Shown: positions 40,014-49,282 of the stretch, one piece after another
Layout: every line of letters starts with the position of its first letter
Numbering within the stretch: the first letter of the stretch is position 1
Assembly: GCA_030427805.1 (NCBI GenBank)
Contig: JAUICP010000002.1
Coordinates: 620,001 to 684,000, forward strand
Origin: Bdellovibrionia bacterium
GTDB taxonomy: Bacteria > Bdellovibrionota > Bdellovibrionia > Bdellovibrionales > JAGQZY01
Direction of reading: 5' to 3'
DNA: 64,000 nucleotides
The notes under the pieces: model-generated
What the model saw: the letters and a program-made list of their open reading frames with translations, nothing else
The model's database searches: none
Told to the model about the DNA's origin: nothing
Translations under genes and position numbers: made by a program

Positions 40014-42803
40014 GTGAATAAGAAACTACCTTCTCGCGAAGTACTCGATCGCATTTGTGGCCGCGTCCACTACCTAGCGACGCAAATGATTTATCAAGCC
40101 AATATCAGAAAAGATAAAGCCAAGGGTGACCCAAAAGTTGGTGGTCATCCATCGGCTTCTACCAGTGCTCTTCACATTCTTGGCGCTCTTCACTTGGTTT
40201 CAAAAACCGGTTTTGATTTTTTCTCAAACAAACCCCACGCTTCTCCGGCTGACCACTCCTACAACTACCTACTCGACTTGTTGTTAGACGAAAATGGCGA
40301 GCCCCTTTCTACGGAGCTCAAAAATAAAGCGATGATGGGACTTCGCGCTTATCCCAGTGATGATATGCCTTATACCTTCCAGTCCTACCATTCTGCATAC
40401 GACCCCGATCACCACGGCTTTTTGCCCTCTGGTACAGTTGGAATTCCACCTGTTAACGTCGGTTACATGGCCCATGCTTACCGCTTGGCTAAAGAACATG
40501 GTTATGAAGTCCCTGAAGCTCACTTTTGGGCTTTGATTGGAGACTCCGAATTTCGCGAAGGTTCTGTCTTTGAAGCGACTCCTGACTTTGCCGAGAGAGA
40601 AATTGGAAATCTCACTTGGATTGTTGATTACAACCGTCAATCTCTCGATGGCCACCGTATTACCAACAAGACAATCATGGGTGGAACCGATAACGAGCGG
40701 ATTGAAAGAACCATGGCAGCCAACGGCTGGGACGTGATTCAAGTTCGCCACGGTAAGAAGCGCCAAGCCCTTTTCGAGAGAAAGGGTGGGAAGGCCTTTA
40801 AAAAATGGCTCGAAGACGATCTTGAAGACTATGAATTACAAGCTCTTCTCCTCGTTCAGGATATGAAGGAGTTGAAGAAAGGAATTACCGAGGCACACCC
40901 TAACTTAAAAGAGTTTTTAAGTGATGTTAGTGATGCCGAACTTTTTGTGGCCCTTCGCGATCTCGGTGGTAACGACATCGAACGAATGGTTGAAGCCCTT
41001 GAAGAGTCTAAAAAGAATCCGCGTAAACCTTGTATTATCATCGCCCATACTGTGAAAGGTTGGGGTCTGAAAATGGCGGCTCAGCAGGGGAACCACTCTT
41101 CACTTCCAACTGGAGCCGAAGTTGACGAGCTCCGCGAAAACCAAGGGATTGGCGAAGAACTCTTTGCTGGCTTTGATGCAAAATCTGAAGAAGGAAAATT
41201 CCTAAAGAAACGCGGCGATGAACTTCTCAAAAATATTAATGATATGAATGCCCTTAGAGACCGAAATAAAGAAAAGTTTCTAGCAGAGCAAGAAAGCCTC
41301 GGCGAAATTCCTCATACTTTTGATGTTAACACTAAAATGGCCAGCTACCCCCACACACAGTGGATGCTCGGACAGTGTACTGCAAAGCTCACTCGAATCG
41401 CCAATACGTCTCTTGATGAATCTAACCTTGAAGAAAAACAAAAGCCATTGGATGACTTTGAAAAAGCCTGGAAGAAACCGGCCGAACTTCTTATCTCTAT
41501 GGCTCCTGACGTGGGTACGAGCACAAACCTCAACCCGGCTATGGATGGAAAAATCTTTGGTGCTACAGCCGTCGAAGAGTGGGAAGACGAACTTGATGTC
41601 CGCGACACAAAACTCCCTGACCTGGTTCCTGGTGAAGATGCTTCAGATCGATTTCTCAGATTTGAAATTGCCGAGTGTAATGTGATGTCGTGTATGGGCT
41701 CCTATGGAATGCTTCGCGAATTCCTCGGTATTCCTATTCTTCCACTGATGACGGTTTATGACTTTTTTATCAAGCGAGCTCACGATCAGTTCTTTTACAA
41801 CTTGTACTGGAAATCGAGCTTTATTCTTGTAGGTACACCTTCTGGAGTGACTCTTTCTCCTGAGGGCGCGCAGCACGGTTGGAAGTCGGACTTTCAAATT
41901 CCCAATCAAATAACGTGGGAACCCTTCTTCTGCGCCGAAATGGACTGGATTTTAGCCGATGCCATTCGCCGCCATCACACCTACGATAATGTGGGTCGAA
42001 ATGGAGTTGTCATCCGTGGAGTGACTCGTGGGATTGACCAGAAAATGCTAATGAAGTTTCTAAAAACTCAAAAGCGTTTCAAACAAGGTGTCGATGAATC
42101 AACTCTTCTACACGCAAAGGCTCAAGCTGTTGAAGGGGCGACTGATGAGTCTACACTTGCAAGCCTTTCTGAGGAGCAAATCCTCGAGCAAATTCGCAAC
42201 GAGGTTCTCTCGGGCGCTTACTATTTAATAGACTACCGTGGTTACGCCGGTTACGAGCCTGGTGATAATGTTGTAAATATCTTCGCCATGGGTGCCATGT
42301 GTACCGAGGCTATTCAGGCTTCTGAGGAACTCCTGCAAAAAGGTATTTATGCCAACGTGATCGTCGTTACTTCTTCTGATTTAATTGCTGGTAACTTGGC
42401 CCACGAAAATGACTACAGCTACCTTCGGAACTACTTATCAGTTACAGGTGAACTCTTTATTCAACCAAATATGAATGGCAGTACGAGCGCCGGTGAAATG
42501 GCAACGGTCGCCGGAAGACGCGTTCCTATTGTGAGCGTTCACGATGGTGAGCCTGGCCTTCTCGATAACTTGGGTTCTATTATTGGTGTTCGCCACGAGT
42601 CTCTCGCTGTACGCAAACACTCAAAATGTGGACGACCAGACGATGTCTACGCTTTCCACAAGATTAACCACGAAGCTGTTGTCGAGGCCTGTGGAAAAGT
42701 CTTAAGTGAAACCGCTCTTGAAAACGTGAAGATCTCCAAACGAGTCCTCTCTGAAGTCGATCAACATCACTTACAAACCGATTGGCGCAATTTCTGGAGC
42801 TAA
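40014..42803 (+). CDS. aceE: pyruvate dehydrogenase E1, homodimeric type
   Basis: I start at the GTG at 40014, where AAGGA lies eight bases upstream, giving 929 residues; an ATG at 39993 is possible. This is the large single-chain E1 that decarboxylates pyruvate with thiamine diphosphate and acetylates lipoyl-E2. The cofactor motif is ALIGDSEFREGS followed by NLTWIVDYNRQSLDG. Other marks are GGHPSAS and HGFLPSGTVGIPPVN near the N-terminus, QQGNHSSLP, SSFILVGTPSGVTLSPEGAQHG and a Glu-rich central region typical of AceE. It is alone between a TonB-like gene and secreted-protein genes; the E2 and E3 genes are 27 kb away. Confidence 0.93.
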   Translation: MNKKLPSREVLDRICGRVHYLATQMIYQANIRKDKAKGDPKVGGHPSASTSALHILGALHLVSKTGFDFFSNKPHASPADHSYNYLLDLLLDENGEPLSTELKNKAMMGLRAYPSDDMPYTFQSYHSAYDPDHHGFLPSGTVGIPPVNVGYMAHAYRLAKEHGYEVPEAHFWALIGDSEFREGSVFEATPDFAEREIGNLTWIVDYNRQSLDGHRITNKTIMGGTDNERIERTMAANGWDVIQVRHGKKRQALFERKGGKAFKKWLEDDLEDYELQALLLVQDMKELKKGITEAHPNLKEFLSDVSDAELFVALRDLGGNDIERMVEALEESKKNPRKPCIIIAHTVKGWGLKMAAQQGNHSSLPTGAEVDELRENQGIGEELFAGFDAKSEEGKFLKKRGDELLKNINDMNALRDRNKEKFLAEQESLGEIPHTFDVNTKMASYPHTQWMLGQCTAKLTRIANTSLDESNLEEKQKPLDDFEKAWKKPAELLISMAPDVGTSTNLNPAMDGKIFGATAVEEWEDELDVRDTKLPDLVPGEDASDRFLRFEIAECNVMSCMGSYGMLREFLGIPILPLMTVYDFFIKRAHDQFFYNLYWKSSFILVGTPSGVTLSPEGAQHGWKSDFQIPNQITWEPFFCAEMDWILADAIRRHHTYDNVGRNGVVIRGVTRGIDQKMLMKFLKTQKRFKQGVDESTLLHAKAQAVEGATDESTLASLSEEQILEQIRNEVLSGAYYLIDYRGYAGYEPGDNVVNIFAMGAMCTEAIQASEELLQKGIYANVIVVTSSDLIAGNLAHENDYSYLRNYLSVTGELFIQPNMNGSTSAGEMATVAGRRVPIVSVHDGEPGLLDNLGSIIGVRHESLAVRKHSKCGRPDDVYAFHKINHEAVVEACGKVLSETALENVKISKRVLSEVDQHHLQTDWRNFWS

Positions 42804-42834
42804 AATCCTCCCCTAAATATTTTAAAGAAATGAC

Positions 42835-42859
42835 AACCCACCCTCACGGTGGGTTTTTT
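42835..42859 (+). terminator. rho-independent terminator of aceE
   Basis: A perfect 8-bp stem (AACCCACC / GGTGGGTT) with a 5-base loop, followed by a T-run to 42859. It lies 31 bp after the aceE stop. Confidence 0.9.
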
Positions 42860-42898
42860 ATTTTCATTTTCCTCTGAGAATTCGGCCGCTTATCCTTC

Positions 42899-42914
42899 TA
42901 TCCGTTTTTATAAG
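42899..42914 (+). promoter_or_regulatory. shared motif TATCCGTTTTTATAAG, copy 1
   Basis: A 16-bp sequence found identically at 44117-44132, in both cases upstream of a secreted or lipoprotein gene. It is followed after 26 bp by CTAGAT (42941-42946) and then AAGGGAA (42952-42958). The repeated order and spacing suggest a common promoter or activator-binding region. Confidence 0.5.
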
Positions 42915-42991
42915 CCTAGCATTTCTCGATATTTTTTAATCTAGATTCAACAAGGGAATCATAGGGATTTTAAAAACCTGGGAGGAAAGAA

Positions 42992-43366
42992 ATGAAAATG
43001 AAAAACTTTTTTAATCTAATGGGGACAATTGCATTACTAATTACCATGGGTGCTATTGAGGCACAGGCAACTTGCCAAGTCTATATCGACAAACCTGTAC
43101 CCTGCAAAGGAAGCCCTCTTCCACTGCGCACTACATTTAACGATGGCGATGGACTCGCCAAGGTCAGTCCAAAGCGCTGTATAGCCCGAGCCTACGAATA
43201 TCACGCCTACTGTGGGTACACGAACAAAGTGGGTGTCTACACCTACTTTCACAATGGAGTTAATTATTCGACAGCAGCAGGAAACTGGGGTGACTCTAAA
43301 TACAATGCGATTTTTGCCATTGATAAAAATAATAACTTTATTCACCTCGGCACTCACATTCGATAA
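42992..43366 (+). CDS. small secreted Cys-containing protein
   Basis: A 124-residue protein with a signal peptide (MKMKNFFNLMGTIALLITMG) ending before or near AQA-TCQVY. The mature protein has four cysteines (TCQVY, PCKGS, KRCIA, YCGYT), enough for two disulfides, and many aromatic residues (YTYFHNGVNYSTAAGNWGDSKYNAIF). The ribosome site is GGGAGGAAAG. No family is recognised. It is followed 13 bp later by a lipoprotein gene, probably in one transcript, and has a promoter motif shared with the gene at 44203. Confidence 0.65.
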   Translation: MKMKNFFNLMGTIALLITMGAIEAQATCQVYIDKPVPCKGSPLPLRTTFNDGDGLAKVSPKRCIARAYEYHAYCGYTNKVGVYTYFHNGVNYSTAAGNWGDSKYNAIFAIDKNNNFIHLGTHIR

Positions 43367-43379
43367 CTAGGAGAGCACA

Positions 43380-43928
43380 ATGAAAAAACTATTAAAAAAC
43401 CTACTACTACTTTGTGTACTGACTTTACTTTCTGCTTGCGGCTCTCAATTTGAACTCAACAAAAGCGCTCTTCCGGGCCAGACAGTAAGTGCTCAGGACC
43501 AAATCGGACAAGGTGACTTTAGTGTCGACGCGAGCCAGATGTTTAAAATCGAAGATCTCGAAAGTCTCAGTGACGAAGAACTCATCGCCAATCACATTGG
43601 AAGACTAAAAGCACTCCTTGAACGATTAAAAGAACTCGATGAAGTTCCAGCTCCCGAAGGTGTTGAGATCGATAAAGACAAACTCATCGCCGATATTGAA
43701 GCGCGAATCGAAAGGCTCGAATCCGATGAGGAGTTTGCTAAAGAAGTGGCCGATCGAATTCGGCAAGCCATTGAGCGCATCAAAGAAATGCAAGAAAACG
43801 GTGAGCTTCCTGAGCCCGAGAATGTACCCACTAAGTGCGAAATGCTGAAGAGGATTCTCGATAGCGGAAAGTTACCGGCAGAGATTCAAGAAAAAGAAGA
43901 ACAAAGATACGCAGACACCTGCGAATAG
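43380..43928 (+). CDS. charged helical lipoprotein
   Basis: A 182-residue protein with a signal peptide ending in the canonical lipobox LLSAC (Cys20). After a short linker the mature part is strongly charged and helical, with heptad-like Leu spacing (LKALLERLKEL, IEARIERLESDEEFAKEVADRIRQAIERIKEM), so a coiled coil is likely. The C-terminal 35 residues have two cysteines (TKCEML and DTCE). No family is recognised. The ribosome-binding site is GGAG. It lies in tandem with the gene before it. Confidence 0.7.
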   Translation: MKKLLKNLLLLCVLTLLSACGSQFELNKSALPGQTVSAQDQIGQGDFSVDASQMFKIEDLESLSDEELIANHIGRLKALLERLKELDEVPAPEGVEIDKDKLIADIEARIERLESDEEFAKEVADRIRQAIERIKEMQENGELPEPENVPTKCEMLKRILDSGKLPAEIQEKEEQRYADTCE

Positions 43929-44116
43929 AAGGTAAATCGAACCATAGTCTGTAATTCACCTAATCCACGGATGCCTGAGTTCCCCCTTAAACTCAGGCAT
44001 CCAATTTTCAACTTGAAATCTTCTTTTGAGAATTGCAATTAACCCTAAAAATTCAGTAATTCTCAACTCCAATACAAGACCGGTTCGACGGCTCAAAATG
44101 AGAAGACTTAGCTTTA

Positions 44117-44132
44117 TATCCGTTTTTATAAG
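44117..44132 (+). promoter_or_regulatory. shared motif TATCCGTTTTTATAAG, copy 2
   Basis: This copy is identical to the one at 42899-42914. CTAGAT follows at 44160-44165 and AAGGGAA at 44170-44176, the same order at nearly the same spacing. It lies about 70 bp before the lipoprotein start. Confidence 0.5.
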
Positions 44133-44202
44133 GCAAGATCTGGCCTCTTAAACTTTAAACTAGATACATAAGGGAAATAATAATTTAATAAAGGTTGTGG
44201 GG

Positions 44203-45048
44203 ATGAAAACTAAAATTAACTTAATTAGTCTAATTTTCTTAAGCGGGATTTTACTATTCGGCTATACCAATTGCGAAGAACTTGAAGGAACAAAAACTTC
44301 AAGTTCCGTTGATAGCAGCAACCAACTCTCCAACGGAGAGGGTTATAGCGGAGTCCAATACAACAGCTTTGATACGCTCAATAATTGCTTTACGAGCATT
44401 ATGGAGCCAGTGTCTACAGTTACAATAATCGGCGGAGTACCTCACCTCACTCGAGAGAATTGCCACGACATTACGCCCAGACCCATTAGTGAATCTATCA
44501 TTGCCGATCACAACAATGAAGTGGCCCTGTATGAAGAACTCCTTTTTGATCGTGCCGACTTTAGCGCTTCAGAGATTCTCTGCCGAGGGGATAGAATAGA
44601 CGACAGTACGGACAACAGAGAGGTCGCTGACGTGCAAATTAGAAGGGACAACGGCCAATTCTTTGCCAATATCAAGCTTGGGCTTTACGATGCAATCAGC
44701 GGACAACTATTAAATGCCGCGCAAACCGACAATTATGAGTTTCAAAAGAGAATTACTAATCAAAGCAATGGAATCACCATCATCAACTATGCACCAAAAG
44801 CGGGAACTGACTCAGAGGCCAACTATCACATGGCTGTAAGGCAGGATCCTAATGATGGCAAACTCTACTCCATCGTCAGTCAGGCTGTGCAATTGGCTCC
44901 TGGTGAAACACCTCCGTCCGTCGAATCGCTTCTCACGATCGAAATGATGGAGTGTTATATGCACGAAGAATTCCCTGGGTCGGGTGGCACCACTGTTAAT
45001 CAACCCACAGGAAACGGTCCTCGCCCGACACCGCCCCAAGCACCCTAA
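44203..45048 (+). CDS. lipoprotein with Tyr-Thr-Asn-Cys signal
   Basis: I choose the ATG at 44203 (281 residues); an in-frame GTG six bases earlier is possible. The signal (MKTKINLISLIFLSGILLFG) ends in GYTNC, a non-standard lipobox with Asn before the Cys. The mature part has cysteines at NCFTS, NCHDI, LCRGD and ECYMH and appears beta-rich and secreted. It ends in a Gly/Pro-rich tail (GTTVNQPTGNGPRPTPPQ). No family is recognised. It shares an upstream motif with the secreted gene at 42992. A bidirectional terminator follows. Confidence 0.65.
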   Translation: MKTKINLISLIFLSGILLFGYTNCEELEGTKTSSSVDSSNQLSNGEGYSGVQYNSFDTLNNCFTSIMEPVSTVTIIGGVPHLTRENCHDITPRPISESIIADHNNEVALYEELLFDRADFSASEILCRGDRIDDSTDNREVADVQIRRDNGQFFANIKLGLYDAISGQLLNAAQTDNYEFQKRITNQSNGITIINYAPKAGTDSEANYHMAVRQDPNDGKLYSIVSQAVQLAPGETPPSVESLLTIEMMECYMHEEFPGSGGTTVNQPTGNGPRPTPPQAP

Positions 45049-45075
45049 AGGAATTCTATTCTGTTTAAGCAAAAA

Positions 45076-45101
45076 AAAGGTGAGCCCATAAGCTCACCTT
45101 T
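45076..45101. terminator. bidirectional terminator
   Basis: A perfect 10-bp stem (AAAGGTGAGC / GCTCACCTTT) with a 6-base loop, with an A-run on the left and a short T-run on the right. It separates the convergent genes at 44203 and 45126. Confidence 0.88.
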
Positions 45102-45125
45102 CTAAACTTCCAATAATAATCAATT

Positions 45126-45992
45126 TTAGATATCGATCGGACCTCTTGCTTCATCAATCATGACTTGCTCATCTTCGTCGATGTAATGAGGCCTAAAATC
45201 CGGCTTAATATTATTATTCAACTCACCTTCTTGGTATACCTTGATAGGTTCGTCACCAGGGTTTCCACCATCAAGAGCGTCTGGGTGATCCCACAAGACC
45301 TTTTGTAGATCTTCTTCTGGTAAATCGTGAATAGTATTAACTGTTCGACCTTTGAGCATATCTTCGAACATCCACACAAGAGTCGAATTCGTACTGATAT
45401 AGGCAACCTTACCTGACTTACAGGCGTTAGTTACTTCTGATAATATGCGAGATCGATTTTTGCGATTGTAGCTAGATGTGGCGCGAAGAGGTTGCCAATA
45501 GGCCGCCATACCGCTCTTCTTACCAGAAAGGAAACTGCCATACTTATCAATAAGGCGTTTTGCCATCTTAACACCGCAATTTATATTGTTAATGGCATCG
45601 TATAAATCGACTTTACCACAACCATAGGCACCGCGAAGAACCGGGTTAATCTGATAAAGACCGATATTCTTTCCACCATTAAAGTTGACCCAGTTTCGGG
45701 GGCCATGAAGACTTTCTTTCCAGGCTAAAGAAACAAAAAGCTGATGCCAAAAGACTTCTCTTTTTGCATTACTACTTTTATAGCCGGGACAGAGTTGATC
45801 GATTTGGCTTTCGTGGTGATCAACAAAGTCAGATCTGTAGACATCATGGATAAGATGCTTGAGCTGATTATCCCAAGATTTTCTCCAAGTGCCTTTTACG
45901 AGTCGGCCCGTGTACTTTGCTTGTGCCGCTTCAGTCATATAGACGAAAGAGACGAATACGAACAGGCTTAAGATATAAGTTTTGAGTTTCAT
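45126..45992 (-). CDS. lytic transglycosylase (SLT-like) family protein
   Basis: A 288-residue protein with a signal peptide (MKLKTYILSLFVFVSFVYMTEAAQA). The catalytic region has LFVSLAWKESLHGPRNWVNFNGGKNIGLYQINP, where the Glu of KES is the likely general acid and GLYQIN is the substrate-binding motif of SLT-type enzymes. Further on, CGVKMAKRLIDKYG and GMAAYWQPLR complete the lysozyme-like fold. It probably cleaves peptidoglycan glycan strands, either for remodelling or on other cells. The C-terminal 60 residues are acidic and unassigned. Three cysteines in the domain may stabilise it. Confidence 0.78.
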   Translation of the reverse strand: MKLKTYILSLFVFVSFVYMTEAAQAKYTGRLVKGTWRKSWDNQLKHLIHDVYRSDFVDHHESQIDQLCPGYKSSNAKREVFWHQLFVSLAWKESLHGPRNWVNFNGGKNIGLYQINPVLRGAYGCGKVDLYDAINNINCGVKMAKRLIDKYGSFLSGKKSGMAAYWQPLRATSSYNRKNRSRILSEVTNACKSGKVAYISTNSTLVWMFEDMLKGRTVNTIHDLPEEDLQKVLWDHPDALDGGNPGDEPIKVYQEGELNNNIKPDFRPHYIDEDEQVMIDEARGPIDI

Positions 45993-46476
45993 AATGTACC
46001 CCCTGAATCAACCTGCAACCCTTCTAGAAATTTATCGAAAATTTTTGAAGTGCAAAAAACGGCCAATTACTTTCTTACTTTGACAAAATGTGCCGTGACG
46101 TTAATGGGTACTGAAATGCCAATGGAAACATAAACGAAATGTAAAAAGAAGATCTGCGCACTTCGCCAATATTCACATTCCTCTAGACAAATTTAGAAGT
46201 GACAAAGCTCGCAGCGCCATGAAAATTCTATAGACCCATCAAAACCAATATTTGGAGCCATCCAATTGAGTTTTGACTCATTTTGAAACGTCGATTTTAT
46301 AGGTGGATGAATACGATTTTTTGCCCTGAGCACATCAACGAGAGCGCTTGATAAAAACGTCTCATTATAAACCGCCCTTTGAGTTTTCATTTCGAATTCA
46401 CGGTTTTGACCGATAATTCTCCGGGCACAAGTTTGCACTATAAAGGAGCAAGGGTCTGAGTGAAAGGATTTCAGCA
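45993..46476. other. intergenic region with a doubtful small reading frame
   Basis: This stretch lies between the divergent transglycosylase and the secreted gene at 46477. A leftward 94-residue frame (46193-46477) starts within it, but it has no clear ribosome-binding site or recognisable motif and overlaps the expected promoter region, so I do not call it a gene. Nothing else is clear. Confidence 0.3.
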
Positions 46477-47295
46477 ATGATTAGAGGAATAAGTTTTTTA
46501 GTGATCACATTATGTTTAACACAAATTGGATTAGCCAATGATGAGGCTATCTGCTCTGCAGCTAGGGCCAATCTCGATTCCGCCTATGAAGAAATTGAAG
46601 GCAAATTGATGGAATTGGAAAACACATTTTACGGGAATATGTCGCCAGAATTTATTAATAGACTTCAAGATCTACAAGCCCGAGGCTGTGAAACTGATCT
46701 TCGCGAGGAACAAGTCTATAGAGAATACCTTCAACTGCAAAGAGAATTTAGCGATGAAATTCGTCAGTCATCAAGCCGAATGCAAGCCAGTCAATTCAAT
46801 GTTGATATGGAAACCTATAGCCCAAATATCAATCGCACTCAAGAAGACGAAAGACGTCTTGAAGAGGCAATGAACAGCGACAATCCAATTGATGGAGTTT
46901 GGATATCGGGCATTAGTACCATTAAAATTACTAGAACTGTTGAATACAATGGAGCTAATATTTCTATTTCTCGAATCATAGATCCTTGTGTTAGCAATCG
47001 ACTAAGAATTGATGTTGAAACTAATAATAATTTTTATACAGGAAACAATGCCACAATGGACGAAGTCATAACTTCCAAAGAAGAAATGACCAAACTTCTG
47101 CCAAGATCTTGTGACCCCAATGCGGTCGACTTTGGCGATTTGGCCGGATTTCTACCTGAAGGTCCCAGCCTCGAAAACGCCGTCCAGGCGTCTCGAATTT
47201 TTGAACTATCTGGAATCACTAGTGGGTCAGCAGCAGCGAGCGGAAATGGCGGAAAGGTCATCGCCCTCCCCAGTTTTACGCTCGATGATATTTAA
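46477..47295 (+). CDS. secreted protein of unknown function
   Basis: A 272-residue protein with a signal peptide (MIRGISFLVITLCLTQIGLA) and AAAGGA eight bases before the ATG. The first 110 mature residues are helical and coiled-coil-like (NLDSAYEEIEGKLMELENTF, EQVYREYLQLQREFSDEIRQSS). The second half has strand-like segments (GVWISGISTIKITRTVEYNG, ISISRIIDPCVSNRLRIDVE) with paired cysteines (ICSAA, GCETD, PCVSN, SCDPN). No family is recognised. Its stop overlaps the stop of the convergent gene at 47292-48530 by four bases. Confidence 0.65.
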   Translation: MIRGISFLVITLCLTQIGLANDEAICSAARANLDSAYEEIEGKLMELENTFYGNMSPEFINRLQDLQARGCETDLREEQVYREYLQLQREFSDEIRQSSSRMQASQFNVDMETYSPNINRTQEDERRLEEAMNSDNPIDGVWISGISTIKITRTVEYNGANISISRIIDPCVSNRLRIDVETNNNFYTGNNATMDEVITSKEEMTKLLPRSCDPNAVDFGDLAGFLPEGPSLENAVQASRIFELSGITSGSAAASGNGGKVIALPSFTLDDI

Positions 47296-48530
47296 TTATC
47301 CACGTCTTTATGGTCCTCACTATAGAGTTTCATAAAGTTTGGGGCAGAGATTGTGTATAAAATCATGCCTGTAACTGCTCTGATATAAGGAAGCTTCCCT
47401 TTATTAAAGCTTAAGGGAGCTTCCTTTAGATTTTGACCCAAAGGCACTTGAGAAAAGTCTCGACTGAACCACGGCATACTTCCCGGTGGACTATAACTCA
47501 ACCATGAATCGAATGCTTCTAAGTCACAGATTTTGAACCATTCTTTTTTACGTTTAATTTCAAGATCCATAGAATCTCTCAAATTAAATTCCAAGGGAAA
47601 CTGCCCGCCTAAGAGATCACTATAGAACAAATCACCCGTAATAAATTCAAAAACACCACCGCAGGCATTTGTGCCCGGTTTAATATGACGAACAATATTT
47701 TGCGGAAGGGGCTCTGAAGAAAATCGTCGAAATACTGCGGGCCAGGAGTAACTGGATCGCTTTAACCTTTTGATAAAATCCTCCGGAATTTTTTCTACAG
47801 AGTTTAATTTAAAGTGGTCTACCAAAGAATTTCTTAGGTTCATATTACTTACAACCATCATCTGGCCCACTAAGCTGGAAGAATTGAAAAATACAAAACT
47901 AAGATGGTCGACGAGTTTAAAGGCAGCCTCCGTATTTGATTTCGCGATTTGTTTGAAGGCGTAAAGAATCGACACAAACTGCATTTCTTCAAAATTAGGA
48001 ATGGGCAGTCGAGACCAATACTCAAGTCTTTTTAAGTTGTTCTTTTTCGAGTAGGCCTGAATCCCTAAGAATGTCGCCTTATTGTAGGTAAGATTATTCC
48101 AATGGTCGTAATCCAAAACCTCTTTGACCCAATCAAGATCGATTCGCGAAAACTCTTTATCTTTAAGAATCTCACCCCAGTTCTCAGGCTTTTTAATCTT
48201 GCCAAGGAATTTTTCTTTTAAGGACTCATACTCATCTGGCACTCCAGGCCCCATCCCCGTGTTGGAAGTCAAAACTCCCATTCTTTTTAAATAAAATTCT
48301 TCCAGATTTCTTTCGCGCTTTGAGAGGAACTGAAAGTGAGGACTCTTTTCTAGGTATTCTAAATCTTCGACAAAATTTTCCAGATACATGTCGACATAAT
48401 TATGGGACTTCTCTATTTCAGGATAGTAGTAAAAACGACAAACGAGGTAAGTCGAAACAGCAATAATCAACCACAGTACGAAAAATCCGCCGATACTCGA
48501 TATCAATGCTCTTTTAAAAAATTTTGACAT
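47292..48530 (-). CDS. single-pass membrane protein, uncharacterised family (copy 2)
   Basis: A 412-residue protein with one N-terminal membrane segment (residues 12-32) and a large helical periplasmic part. It is a divergent paralogue of the product of 26279-27481, sharing DLDWVKEVLDYDHWN, WFKICDLEAF and LPYIRA. Cys positions in the C-terminal half (NACGG, ICDLE) match those of copy 1. Function is unknown. It follows the O-methyltransferase gene by eight bases on the same strand, so the two are probably cotranscribed. The palindrome sites seen upstream of copy 1 are absent here. Confidence 0.65.
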   Translation of the reverse strand: MSKFFKRALISSIGGFFVLWLIIAVSTYLVCRFYYYPEIEKSHNYVDMYLENFVEDLEYLEKSPHFQFLSKRERNLEEFYLKRMGVLTSNTGMGPGVPDEYESLKEKFLGKIKKPENWGEILKDKEFSRIDLDWVKEVLDYDHWNNLTYNKATFLGIQAYSKKNNLKRLEYWSRLPIPNFEEMQFVSILYAFKQIAKSNTEAAFKLVDHLSFVFFNSSSLVGQMMVVSNMNLRNSLVDHFKLNSVEKIPEDFIKRLKRSSYSWPAVFRRFSSEPLPQNIVRHIKPGTNACGGVFEFITGDLFYSDLLGGQFPLEFNLRDSMDLEIKRKKEWFKICDLEAFDSWLSYSPPGSMPWFSRDFSQVPLGQNLKEAPLSFNKGKLPYIRAVTGMILYTISAPNFMKLYSEDHKDVDN

Positions 48531-48538
48531 TACAATTC

Positions 48539-49237
48539 CTAGTTTATTTTTTGTGCGATCGACAAACCTTCAGGAGTTGGCAGCATAAAACTCCGAAAGT
48601 TCTGCCTCTCTGACAGACGCTCATTAAACTCTTTCATTTTCTTCCAGGGGTTTTTAGGGGCTTTATCTCCTGGCTCTCCAAGCCAGACACTGCCAAATAA
48701 AAAAGTATTATCGGCAACAATCCATCCACCTGGGGTCAGATTATTCATGCTCCAATCAAGATAATCGAGATAACCACCTTTATTGGCATCGATAAAAACG
48801 AGATTAAATGGACCCTCGGATTCTATACTCTGCAAAATGGGGTTCGCTTCACCTAAAAAGGAAACCAAACTCTTACCGCCCGACAAATTGTAACTTCGAA
48901 AATGATCCCCATTCTTTTCAGAAGTGCCCAACTTCGAAAAATATTCGTTAGCCACTTCATAATGGTCTTTCTGCTTCTCAATTGTTTTTACCTGTAGGCC
49001 CTCCGTGTTGGCATCCAAAAGCCAGTGGGTTGAAAATCCGTATTGAGTTCCTACTTCTACAATTTTTTTGACGCCCGTAACTTCGACAAAAAACCTGAGG
49101 AAGGCTCCCTCAGCGGCACTGACGTTTATTCCCCACTTTCCATCATCGAGAAGTCGCTTTTCGAGCTCGTCAATAAAAGGAGGCTGATGACTTACCTTTG
49201 ATTTTAAATATTTTTCTTGTTCAGAAACTGGACGCAT
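48539..49237 (-). CDS. class I SAM-dependent O-methyltransferase
   Basis: I place the start at the ATG at 49237, with AAAGGA six bases upstream, giving 232 residues; an ATG six codons earlier (49255) is possible. It has the O-methyltransferase (COMT-like) fold: VKKIVEVGTQYGFSTHWLLDA for SAM binding, VKTIEKQKDHYEVANEYF after strand 2, FNLVFIDANKGGYLDYLDW with the metal-binding Asp region, and GGWIVADNTFLFG. The family methylates catechols, flavonoids or small phenolics with a divalent metal; the substrate here is unknown. It lies upstream of the copy-2 membrane gene. Confidence 0.85.
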   Translation of the reverse strand: MRPVSEQEKYLKSKVSHQPPFIDELEKRLLDDGKWGINVSAAEGAFLRFFVEVTGVKKIVEVGTQYGFSTHWLLDANTEGLQVKTIEKQKDHYEVANEYFSKLGTSEKNGDHFRSYNLSGGKSLVSFLGEANPILQSIESEGPFNLVFIDANKGGYLDYLDWSMNNLTPGGWIVADNTFLFGSVWLGEPGDKAPKNPWKKMKEFNERLSERQNFRSFMLPTPEGLSIAQKIN

Positions 49238-49282
49238 GGCTTTTCCTTTGCCCATAGTCTATCAATTTTTTATTCTATTCCC

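Noticed and set aside
46193-46477. Leftward 94-residue reading frame between two divergent genes
   Set aside because: No ribosome-binding site or motif; it overlaps the expected promoter region of the adjacent secreted gene. A real small gene cannot be excluded.
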